Shown: one piece after another, positions 9,901-18,325 of the stretch | How positions within the stretch are numbered: the stretch's first letter is position 1 | Layout of the letters: the number at the start of each line of letters is the position of its first letter | Source of the DNA: Lentinus brumalis | Lineage: Eukaryota > Basidiomycota > Agaricomycetes > Polyporales > Polyporaceae | DNA length: 64,000 nucleotides | Assembly: GCA_001792895.1 (NCBI GenBank) | Contig: MARA01000044.1 | Coordinates: 248,001 to 312,000 of the forward strand | Direction: 5' to 3' | Translations under genes and position numbers: made by a program | The notes under the pieces: generated by a model | Database searches by the model: none | What the model was told of the DNA's origin: nothing | What the model saw: only the letters and a program-made list of their open reading frames with translations

Positions 9901-12225
9901 CTAGTACTCACGAAGATTGTGGCAATGAGGCAACCCCTGATGAACGTTATAGCCCGATGGAAGGCTGGCCATGCGACGGTCCAAGGAAAGAAGCATGTCG
10001 TTCAAATGATAGTGGCTGGAATGACGCAATACCTGACAACGGTTCAGCGAATGCCGAAATCGATTCTCAAACGACTTAACAAGATCATACGAGGCTATCT
10101 ATGGGACGATAGGCATAACACACCGGTAGGAATGAATCATGTATGTCTTCCGGTCGAACAAGGCGGTCTAGGCATGATTCACTTAGAGTCCAGGAATGAA
10201 GCGATAGATGTTATGTGGCTTAGAGCGTACCTTGATCTCAGCGACAAGCGTCCACTTTGGGCTTTCCTGGTGGATGACATGATGGCGAAACACGTCCCTA
10301 AAAACTGCAGACTGCGTCTAGAAACTCTACGTATTAACCAATACCTGCAAAGATGGAGTACAAAAGTGAGAGGACTCCCCGACGAGATAACGGGGATGAT
10401 GAAAGTCGCAGTTAAGTATGGACTGCGGCTGGAAGGACTTGCTTTCTCAAGAGATATACTGAGGGCAATGCCAATGTGGGATCATGCCTATGCGGACCAT
10501 ATTAAGCAGAGTCGTCTCTCAAAGCCCTCAAAACTCCTTACCTGTCTGATTGAGAGACATAAGGCTGTAACAGTCGGAGACTTCGTCGAACTAGCGAAAA
10601 TCCTGGGTGAAAATAGACATAAAGGGAGTGCCGTATGCAAATGTGCAAGGTGCTCTCACCTCAGATCGCAGATTGAATGCCTAAACCCGCACCTATGCGC
10701 GGTCAGAGCAAAAGAGATGCTTGACACGCTACCGACAAAATGGAACCCATTGATGAGACAAGCGGAAGACTATGAAAAAGAGGATATGGAGCTCGCACTA
10801 CGAGAAAACGGAAATGGAGATACTGTACCTTTTGACCGACGGGTGACCACGTACGGAGACCTGGGGCAAGCCCTGCGCATCTTCACGGCAGCTGAGCAAG
10901 TCTCGAATGATGGCCTGAATATGGAAGTCGAGGAGAACGGGACAATAACGACGCTCGCGACAGATGGCTCCTGTATATATAACGGCGAGAGTAGAGCGCA
11001 AGCGGGGGCGGGAGTTTATGTGGAAGACCACCCGGAACGAAACCAGAGTTGCAGACTCCCAAAGGAAGTGGAGCAGTCCAATCAAACCGGCGAAATCGTG
11101 GCTATAATCCTGGCAGCAACGACCGCGGATGTCAGATCGAGAATACATCTAGAGACAGACTCACAAACATCGATGGATGCCCTAACTAAGTGGAGACGAA
11201 GGCATGAGGATCAAGGTTATATTCTCCAAGAAAACGCGAATCTTACCCGCATCGCGGTGGCGAAACTGAGAATGAGGAAAGCACATACGTTGCTGAAATG
11301 GGTCAAGGGCCATAGCGGGCACACGCGTAACGAGGAGGCTGATAAGCTGGCGGCAACTGGGGCTGAAAAGGAGAACGGCGACCAGATCTGTCTCGATGTC
11401 CCTGCTGCTCTCCGGGTCTCGGGGGCAAAACTTCAGTCAATTACACAGAAACTAGCTTACCAAGCGATACGTGCAAGAGAGAATCTGAAAGTCAAGCAAA
11501 GACCTAGTGCGGAGGCCAACCTAGACAGAATCGTGACCGGGGTAAAAGCTGTCTACGGCATGGACGTACGGAACGAGTCGGTTTGGAGGTCACTACGCTC
11601 AAGGCACGTATCGAGCGCGGCGTCGCAGTTCATCTGGATGGCGATACATGACGGCTATATGATAGGAAGACACTGGTTAAGGCCTAAAATGTCGGCGGAT
11701 CTGCAATCGAGAGCCCTATGCAATAGATGCGGAGAGTGTGAGTCGATGTCGCATATTACTCTAGAGTGTGTGGCGGTGGGTCAAGAGTTAGTATGGGGAC
11801 TACTGAAAAAGATCTGGCTCCTGACAAAGGCAGAATGGTACGCACCATCATGGGGCACAACCTTCGGCGCGGCGTGTGCGGTTTTTAGGACGATGGACGG
11901 TGCTCGCAGAACGGCAATCGAAAACTTATGGTGCATACTGGCGATGGAAGCCTTGCACCTGATCTGGAGACTGCGATGTGAGCGAGTAATTCAAAACGAA
12001 GGAAAGGAATTCACGGAGAGGGAAATTACTAACCGTCTCTATGCAACATTAGAGTCAAGACTGAACTTAGATCGGAGAACTGCGGCTCTAGCCAAAGGAA
12101 AAAGAGCCCTTAAGCCGTCTGATGTGAAAAGAATATGGACGCCAATTCTGGATAATGGATCTGACTTACCGGATAACTGGGTGGTGGATAGCGGGGTTTT
12201 AGTGGGTATTAAGCGGGGAGAGTAA
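6931..12225 (+). CDS. LINE-A ORF2: endonuclease / reverse transcriptase / RNase H
   Basis: A 1764-residue polyprotein that nicks the target and primes reverse transcription there. Visible in order: an APE/EEP endonuclease at about residues 145-395 (LNINGFG, LLQETHL, YAPTS, GDFNNVED, SRLDRIYV, RTDHS); a reverse transcriptase at about 700-960 (AQAGFVPGRK, motif A VALDQEKAYDKI, motif B RQGDPLSCLLFDLAIEP, motif C AVLFADDTTVY); an RNase H domain at about 1340-1475 (ATDGS, NQTGEI, ETDSQ, KGHSGHTRNEEADKLA); and a C-terminal Cys/His cluster near 1590-1610 (CNRCGECESMSH). All catalytic acidic residues expected for these folds are present. The first 145 residues are unstructured and the true start may be an internal Met. 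The ORF is full length with no break. Confidence 0.95.
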   Translation: MTTRALAKRLVWQLYVRLAYCHHGARIVPWAKFMVVAWSTLSTANYTPFKHNNGSGSLGEGYMRSDSAGGLRSVRVQSQAADGRGGIGNTQEEERSRELDEREAEVPRERGSEQDELDFMQRGGVPAEAKGRGKKDRNERKTAIQVASLNINGFGNLIRDHPDNKWGRIYRMMSEHRIGILLLQETHLTEERVAGIHKMFARKIRVIFSANAESPTQREGVAVVLNSRYVDTKSAVAQVIVPGKAIQVSLTCQGGDTKNILCIYAPTSHGITERKLFFEEVRKYYEVHKECQKPHLMAGDFNNVEDSIDRLPITEGPDQSVPALDDLKLSLGLMIADGWRVTYPNTREYSFHRGVGDEAVFSRLDRIYVTPEVFDNAREWRICEAGVRTDHSLVLVQLTPKNAPVVGKGRPTFPLQLIKDKKLAKMIKERGLIAMQELKALQESGTRNESANPQRILCEFKTAAMKLARVREKLIVPKLLADIRERERALRQTKANRIMEEKTKLAEAEALTKQIRQLKQRRYKQQQQNSRATHRLFGDRPTKYWSRLHRECSPRDVISAFEKEDQRGVAGEKLYECDSVRMAEMAKTHHMKVQRDDETVKSPEEREHDIAEALESIEVAVTPDQADELGAEITYEECLLSLKFAKNGTSPGLDGIPFELWKALHARHVEDSRFRNRSDFDVVKLLTAAFEDIRVNGVDPRTSFANGWIAPIYKEKGERTRVVNYRPITLLNTDYKLLSKALAVRLADVAPAIIHKAQAGFVPGRKIHNHTQLARMMMYWTEANEEDGAIVALDQEKAYDKIAHDYLWRVLERFRIPDTFIKMIKSLYRNAKTSVMVNGILSKAYLVYRGVRQGDPLSCLLFDLAIEPLSAMIRKSKIEGFSIPRTSEILKAVLFADDTTVYLSCRDDFQTLQDVLDTWCSAAKAKFNISKTEIIPIGSLTHRKEMAETYKRTGAWKCYPRGVHVAQEGEAVRILGAFFGNGVSQVDVWSLVLTKIVAMRQPLMNVIARWKAGHATVQGKKHVVQMIVAGMTQYLTTVQRMPKSILKRLNKIIRGYLWDDRHNTPVGMNHVCLPVEQGGLGMIHLESRNEAIDVMWLRAYLDLSDKRPLWAFLVDDMMAKHVPKNCRLRLETLRINQYLQRWSTKVRGLPDEITGMMKVAVKYGLRLEGLAFSRDILRAMPMWDHAYADHIKQSRLSKPSKLLTCLIERHKAVTVGDFVELAKILGENRHKGSAVCKCARCSHLRSQIECLNPHLCAVRAKEMLDTLPTKWNPLMRQAEDYEKEDMELALRENGNGDTVPFDRRVTTYGDLGQALRIFTAAEQVSNDGLNMEVEENGTITTLATDGSCIYNGESRAQAGAGVYVEDHPERNQSCRLPKEVEQSNQTGEIVAIILAATTADVRSRIHLETDSQTSMDALTKWRRRHEDQGYILQENANLTRIAVAKLRMRKAHTLLKWVKGHSGHTRNEEADKLAATGAEKENGDQICLDVPAALRVSGAKLQSITQKLAYQAIRARENLKVKQRPSAEANLDRIVTGVKAVYGMDVRNESVWRSLRSRHVSSAASQFIWMAIHDGYMIGRHWLRPKMSADLQSRALCNRCGECESMSHITLECVAVGQELVWGLLKKIWLLTKAEWYAPSWGTTFGAACAVFRTMDGARRTAIENLWCILAMEALHLIWRLRCERVIQNEGKEFTEREITNRLYATLESRLNLDRRTAALAKGKRALKPSDVKRIWTPILDNGSDLPDNWVVDSGVLVGIKRGE

Positions 12226-12278
12226 GGGAAAGCGATGGCCTGCGTATCGCTTCCCCTTACCCTCACTGCTTGGAGTCC

Positions 12279-12313
12279 CACACTCTGTGCGTAAATGCAT
12301 TTCCTCGTGGTGG
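12279..12313 (+). promoter_or_regulatory. Conserved 3' UTR block of LINE-A
   Basis: A 35-bp segment in the 3' untranslated region (core GTGCGTAAATGCATTTCC) matches LINE-B 25239-25273 on the opposite strand with a single mismatch. The surrounding 3' UTR is much less alike. In LINEs, conserved 3' UTR segments can be the RNA site recognised by the reverse transcriptase; that role is inferred here. Confidence 0.75.
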
Positions 12314-12472
12314 ACACCTTATCCTATTTATTCTCAACCTATTTATTCACGGTGGCTCGCCCTGGGCTACAGGCCTCGGACGAACCACTTAGCGTGCCTG
12401 GTTAATTAACCACAAACTGTACGATAAGCCCCTATGGGGACCAATGCGGTTTAATGGCAAATACGCCCCACC

Positions 12473-12493
12473 AAAAAAAAAAAAAAAAAAAAA
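12473..12493 (+). repeat. Poly(A) tail of LINE-A
   Basis: A run of 21 A residues preceded by ACGCCCCACC ends the element. LINE-B ends the same way (CCACC then poly(A), read on the minus strand), which supports this as the true 3' terminus. Confidence 0.92.
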
Positions 12494-13576
12494 TTCCAAC
12501 TGGACCCGGCGTGGGCATTCGGAACCTTCGACCTCCTTCGACCAGCTTCGACCTCGTGACCGGTGGACGCGTCAACACGACGCGGGTTGTTGACGCGTCT
12601 GTTACTCTGTACCTCCCAGGGTTGGCTTTCAAACATGAAGAGGTTTACATGATATAAGTAAGCCATCATCATGATCCCATCGATCCCCCTCATCTTGTTC
12701 TCCTTCCACCACCGTCTCCCTTCCCTTGTGAGCCCGATTCACTCAGTCCGTGCCGCGGTGCCACCGCGGTACAACACTCCGAGACAGGAGCACTGGTGAT
12801 TACCATTGGTGAGTGTTCAGAATAGAATGACGGCTACGACAAGGTACGTGCGGCTTCAAGGCTCCTATGTCAGCTGAATCTGCAGTCACGGTAAGTACTT
12901 CATGCGTAGAAGAGTGAGTGCCTTGCAATCCTCACCATAATCTTCTCTTCGCTCGTTGACGCCGCTAATACGCCGTCGAGTAGTCACATACTTTTCAGCC
13001 TTCAGGCTGCGCGAAGTTGACGTTGAGGAGGGTTGGAGGGTATTGATTGGACATTACGATTACGTAATTGTATAAGTAACTAGTCAATATGATCCATTGG
13101 TTCAGTACAGTCACCAAATGGTTCGATTAGTCGATATGAGCGTGAGCGGCGAGCTGAACCAACCGATCTCAACAGGGTTCTATAGACCCCTGCCATGGTG
13201 CCCGCACTTCTCTCTAGACGTCTATCGCTCTGTCAGCGAGAGGCTACAGTTGCCTATCATTGCGTGCGCGCTCCTCTATAGACTGATATGACTCTCGACA
13301 CTCCCGTGTAGTAAGTGGCCATCCGTCGACTAGCAAATATCGACCCGGTAGGCCGAGATAAACATTTACATAAGCCTACAGGTAAGGTGCACTTTTCCGC
13401 GATGCGGGCCCCTCGGGGCCCATTTTCGGTGATCCTGGCATATGAGCTCCGGGCGCTTTTGCCGGGGTCCTGCCCAACGGCGCTCCGCGCTCAGCCTCCC
13501 GGGCCGCTACATTCGTATGTACTCACTGTCTCGTCCGAGCCTCTCTGCCAACCCTACTGGCGGTGACAGCTTCGCC
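12494..13576. other. Intergenic, LINE-A flank and ThuA-like gene upstream region
   Basis: No gene is seen. Bases 12566-12576 (gacgcgtcaac) and 12589-12599 (gttgacgcgtc) form a perfect 11-bp inverted repeat with a 12-bp spacer; each arm contains ACGCGT, the core of the fungal MBF (MCB) cell-cycle element. There is no G1/S gene next to it, so regulatory meaning is unproven. A GGGGCC-rich stretch lies near 13406-13420. Confidence 0.55.
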
Positions 13577-15066
13577 ATGCACGCGGTCGCTCGTAGTCCG
13601 TGTCTCAGCCTATTCGTACTATCACTCCTATCCATGGCACAAACCACCAGTGCAACCCAACTGAACACCGCGCGCATCCTCATCTACTCCGCCACACGCG
13701 ACTTCCGCCACGACTCAATCCCCACCGCCGTGGACGCACTCGTGCAGCGCGGACCGTCCTACCAAGTCGCGTTTGACCATACGGAGGACCAGTCGTGGTT
13801 CACGGACGACCGGCTCGCGCAGTACGATGCGGTACTCTTCTTGAGCAACACTGGGGAAGGTGCGTTGCTTGGTTGTGCGACCGGTGCGGGGAGGCGAGCG
13901 GCGTGTTGACTTTGACGTTGGAAAGGAAGTGCTCGACGAAGCGGGGAAGGCGGCGTTCGAGCGGTACTTGGATTTGGGAGGGAACTTTGTCGGGATTCAC
14001 TCTGCGTCGGACGCGCTGCGCAATACGACATGGTTCATACATGAAATCGGTGAGTGCCCGTTCATCTGTAACCCCTGCCAATATATTTCCTATCCTTACT
14101 CAGCCTATGTAACCTTTGCACGGCATAGGAGCTGCGTTCGACTATCATCCCGAGATTACGGATGCGGTAAGTCTAGTACTTCCCGACTGTCGAGGTGGTG
14201 TACGTCCCCGCACTGAGCCGACGCCTGTGTTTAGACTATTGATATCGTCGGTCCGTCGCATCCAAGCACAGCGGGTCTGCCGAATCCATGGCCGGTGCGC
14301 GATGAGATGTAAGCTCGGCCAGATGGTGGACAGAGTCCAATCGGCTGAGCAGCGCTATGCTAGGTACAACTTCAAGTCCGATCCCAGGAGCATAGGCGCG
14401 GTGGTCGTGCTGTCCGCGAACGAGTCCAGCTATACAGGTAAGTTCTGCACCTCGCCAATATTGGAATTGCCATTCCTAAACCCCGCGCAAGATCCTGGAC
14501 CGCGCAAGTTCGATCAAGGAACGCCTCATCCGACCGGTATGCATGACCTCTTCGACGGTTTCGTGCCGAGTTGAGCTGATGGTCGTGTGCTCCTAAGCTT
14601 GGTATCAAGAGCACGGCGCCGGAGTTGACACCAATGGTACCGCCGGACGTAGCTTCTACACCAGCCTGGGACACTTGAACGAGACATGGCAGGTCAGCAG
14701 CACGTAGTTCCAGGCAAGTGATGTCGTACTGACAGCAGACATGACAGGATTTGACCTTCCTGGGTCATGTGTTTGGAGGTATCCAGTGGACACTGCAGTC
14801 CAACACCACCCGCGCGTTCAACTCCAGCGCGAAGGTCGGCAACGGCACGAGCACGAGCACGAGCCTGTCGGGCTCTGCGTCGACAACTGGTTCTTCACCC
14901 AGGTAAATCTGATCAGTGGGACGCTCGTTCGATCTACTGACGACGCTCTCTTTTGCACAGTGCAACCACGTCTTCACCCTCAAGTGCGAGCTCTCCCTGG
15001 TCAAGTCCCACGGGGATCTATGCCTTGGGTGCATTTCTTGCATTGTCTCTCTTGTTAGCCTTGTAG
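13577..15066 (+). CDS. Secreted, GPI-anchored ThuA-like domain protein
   Basis: Nine exons, all in phase: 13577-13859, 13930-14049, 14129-14166, 14235-14308, 14364-14437, 14492-14536, 14598-14692, 14748-14902, 14961-15066 (329 residues). The N-terminus is a signal peptide ending near TTSATQ. The core matches the ThuA (trehalose-utilisation-like, glutamine-amidotransferase-like fold) family: RDFRHDSI near residue 40, GGNFVGIHSASDA, and FYTSLGHLNETW towards the end. The tail is a Ser/Thr-rich linker followed by a hydrophobic C-terminus (about LGAFLALSLLLAL), a typical GPI-attachment signal, so the product probably sits on the outer membrane or wall. Several N-X-S/T sites are present. ThuA proteins are linked to sugar metabolism, but their biochemical activity is poorly defined. 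The upstream open frame to 13442 is ignored because the signal peptide starts at 13577. Confidence 0.87.
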
Positions 15067-15901
15067 TTTGGAGCGGACCCATTTCTCTCATGTGGACTTC
15101 TGGTTCTGGATGTATTTTATAGGTAACACCCGTTCTCCCGCTTTCTGCGTTGCGGGTGTCGACGGTGGTTTGAACTTTGCGCTGCAATTGCGCTGCGTCC
15201 AATTGCTCCGTCACACTCATCTGCTTTGGACTGAGAGCGGACGTTCTTACACTCTCAGTCTATACTACAGGCGACGCCGCACCGAGCATTTGACCTGAAG
15301 ATGTGACTTGAAGGCACCAGGATGTCAATGTTGCGGAATTGGTTTGCTAGCCCTCGATGGCTCCCTTCAAGCCGTGAGCCAGCGACACAAGGGCCATCTG
15401 AGTGGGAGCGCGGTACGGTACAAGAACGCGCAGATCTCAGAGCGAGATTGCAATGGGACTAAAGTGAGTGAGCTAGCTCCCTTACCACAACATTGACATA
15501 GCGATACATGCGTCAGAGTTACAGTGAGTCGTGATCGCCGACACTCAAGGCGGCTGGCAGAAGCTTGTACGTGCTGATGTCCTGAGGACATGCGCCAGAA
15601 GCGCGTCATGAGTTGTAAAGATGTGCTCAGTGTGAGTCATCACTCAATGGCGTATTCAGTGTCTCAGCGCCGGGCTACGAGTACTTCCGCTCGGGGACAG
15701 AGTCGGATTGGTCGATCTTCGACGCCAATTCCAGGCAGAAGTTCCCGCAAACTCCGCCTGGACGCCACTTAACGGCATGTCGGACAGTATTCCACGATTT
15801 GCATGGTTCGGACCCGGGAGAGCGCTACCTCAAACGTTGATAGGCCTTCTTATATGTGCCCGAGGCCCTCCTCAAGCCGGATATCCCCACCCTGAACAGA
15901 C
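15067..15901. other. Intergenic between ThuA-like gene and MFS transporter
   Basis: 835 bp with no recognisable gene. It should contain the ThuA-like gene terminator and the MFS promoter; no clear TATA or CCAAT site was identified with confidence. Confidence 0.5.
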
Positions 15902-17706
15902 ATGACTAACGCAGAGATAACAGAGAGCCCCTCCGCTGCTGTTGAGGAGATCGCACGGACTCCTGACCAAGAGACACCTGGATTGATACAAGCCTCAGAC
16001 TCGGTGCGGGGCGACGACGCGGATGCTGGGGCAACGCCTCTCCCCAAACTACAACTGTTCATCCTGCTATACCTCCAGCTTGCAGAGCCAATCGCCTCGA
16101 CGGTCATATATCCGTTCGTCAACCAGCTGGTCAGGCAAACTGGAGTCACGGGAGGAGACGAACGAAAGACTGGTTATTTCGCCGGGCTCATCGTACGTCC
16201 ATACATGAACAGTGTACATCATATCTGACACCTTAATACCAGGAATCCTCTTTCTACGCGGTAGAAGCAGTGTGCGTCCTCCAATGGGGACGCGCATCAG
16301 ACCGCATCGGCCGAAAGCCAGTGCTGTTGGGCGGTCTCCTTGGCCTCACGCTGTCGATGCTGGGGTTCGGCCTAGCGAGGCAGTACTGGGCCCTCATCCT
16401 CGCCCGATGTGCGGAAGGCTTGCTGAACGGAAACATCGGCGTAACAAAGAGCATGATGGCTGAGGTTACGGACTCTACGAACCGTGCAAGGGGTTTCGCT
16501 TTCTTACCCATGATCTGGTGCCTTGGTGCTACCCTTGGGTGCGCGAACATACAGCGATACATCCTTATACGTCGGTCTGACAGCTCAACGCGTGTCACTT
16601 TTATTCAGCCCAATTATTGGTGGCATCTTCGCCCAGCCTGCGGACCGGTGGCCGATTTTCCGAAGCTCTTCTTTCTGGCGAACATACCCTTACTTTCTAC
16701 CGTGTGTGGTGGCTGCATGCTATTCAATCAGTGCGTTCATGCTAGCCCTTATAGGGTTGAGAGAAGTGAGTCTCCGCATGGCTCGTGATGTCTGGGCTGA
16801 CAGACTCTCCAGACTCTACGACGACATGAGGAAGTCACGGAGGAGAAACCTGTCCCAACTAACAGCGCTCCGTGCGAAGTGGAGACTGGGATGGTTGAGG
16901 AGGCAGTCTCGGCCGTGCGGTCCCCGTCTAAGGATAACATTGTTGTCACCACGGACCGGATCGTTGATCCCGCTCCCGAAAAAGCGGTCAGCCTCCGCTC
17001 AATACTTATACCACGCGTTCTTTGGCCGATTGTCAACTACGGCTTCCTTGCGCTCATCGACCAATGCTTCGTCGTCCTGGTGCCACTCGTGTACTCGACT
17101 AGCATTCCACTCGGCGGTCTTGGAATGACCTCGTTCACCATCGGTGTCATCCAAGGTGTCGCTGGGTTCGTCGCCAGCCTCATCCAAGTCTTCACGTTTC
17201 CCTGGATGCATCGCAAGCTCGGCTCCAAGTTGTTGTACACTCTGTCCTTCGCGGTATATCTGGCCACTCTAGCCCTCTTCCCGCTCATCAGCCTGGTCAC
17301 CAAGCGCGCAGGAAGAGTCGGCGTGGAGACTTGGGTCCTCATTGTCCCGCAGTTCGCGGCCTATTCCGCGACTGCCATGACTTGGGGTGAGTACCCGTCG
17401 CTCTGGTTTCGAATCGCGCCGCTTATCCGCCATCCCGTAGGATGTATATACATATACATCAGCGATGGTGCCCCCAACCAAAAGGCCCTCGGCATGACGA
17501 ACGGTCTGGCTCAGACAACCGCCTCGATCGTCCGTTCTGTTGCGCCGGCGGCTTCGTCCTCCCTGTTCTCCGTATCGCTCGAGAACAGATTGGCCGGAGG
17601 CACCATGGTGTACTGGATCCTCTGCGCACTCGTAGTGGCCGGCCTTTTCGCGACACGACGTCTTCCAAATCATCTGATGACCCATATCGACTGTGAGTGG
17701 AGATGA
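15902..17706 (+). CDS. Major facilitator superfamily transporter
   Basis: Five exons in phase: 15902-16192, 16243-16538, 16609-16765, 16804-17386, 17441-17706 (about 530 residues). The protein has an acidic N-terminal tail, a first membrane segment near residues 48-70, and the MFS signature GRASDRIGRKP in the loop after the second segment. A charged central cytoplasmic loop (about residues 245-310) separates two six-helix halves, and SDGAPNQKALGMTNGL lies in the second half. The arrangement resembles the fungal and plant MFS group that includes the zinc-induced-facilitator-like carriers, but the substrate cannot be named. Intron 3 is only 38 bp, unusually short yet with good splice sites. The final codons are uncertain: a GTGAGT at 17694 could end the protein a few residues earlier. 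Confidence 0.85.
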
Positions 17707-18325
17707 TCTCGCAGGGACATGACACTCACTCAACCTTCAGGAACATTCTACATGATCTACTACATCGACACTACTCGAAGAACGGAGGATTGCTTGAGGC
17801 ACTCGATCGCCTGGGCGAAGTGGTTAGTACACACCCTCCGTGGATAGTGAATGGCTTGGGCGAGGCTCGTGGCACCAGCTCACTTGGTATGTTTCGAAGA
17901 AGGCATTTACGAGTAGACAGACGACCGAGTCCCGGTGAGCACTCACATCGCACGAAAGGGAGGCGTGAGCACGTACGCGGGACCAGCAGACGTAGCTGGG
18001 TGTGCGCGAAGGTAGAAGAGGCGCGAATAGAGCATTGAATTCTAAATCCGCTGAAGTCCTGACTCCTGGAAGCCTAATGCCCCGACCAATTGCCCCGGAC
18101 GGACGGTAGCTAGGCGGCTTAGCCCACGTTGAACGTACAGCGCGAGCCTGACTCGCCGTCGGACAGTGACATAGAAACTTCGTGTTCAATTGATGCCTAG
18201 AATGCGAGAAATGCTACAAATGTTGTTGATCCAATACACTACGCACCACAGTACTTCCTCTCGTCCTTCTCACACCCCTTCTCGTCTTCCTCTACATACC
18301 ACGTCCGTCCCAGCACGCCTCAAAC
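17707..18325. other. Convergent intergenic region, MFS and CSE1 3' ends
   Basis: 620 bp between two converging genes; 3' untranslated regions are expected from both sides. No gene or repeat was recognised. Confidence 0.5.

Larger units (their letters stand above)
1681..12493 (+). mobile_element. LINE-A: intact Tad1-like non-LTR retrotransposon (5' end not fixed)
   Basis: A two-ORF non-LTR retrotransposon. ORF1 is a gag-like nucleic-acid binding protein (3794-6526) and ORF2 is an endonuclease/reverse transcriptase/RNase H polyprotein (6931-12225). A 248-bp 3' untranslated region and a 21-nt poly(A) tract follow. Both ORFs are uninterrupted over 8.0 kb, so the copy looks recent and potentially competent. 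The start given here is only where the purine-rich leader becomes evident; by analogy with LINE-B the real 5' end could lie near or before the window start. No target-site duplication was established. The APE-type endonuclease plus RNase H combination in a fungus points to the Tad1 group. LINE-B on the other strand is a diverged relative. Confidence 0.88.
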
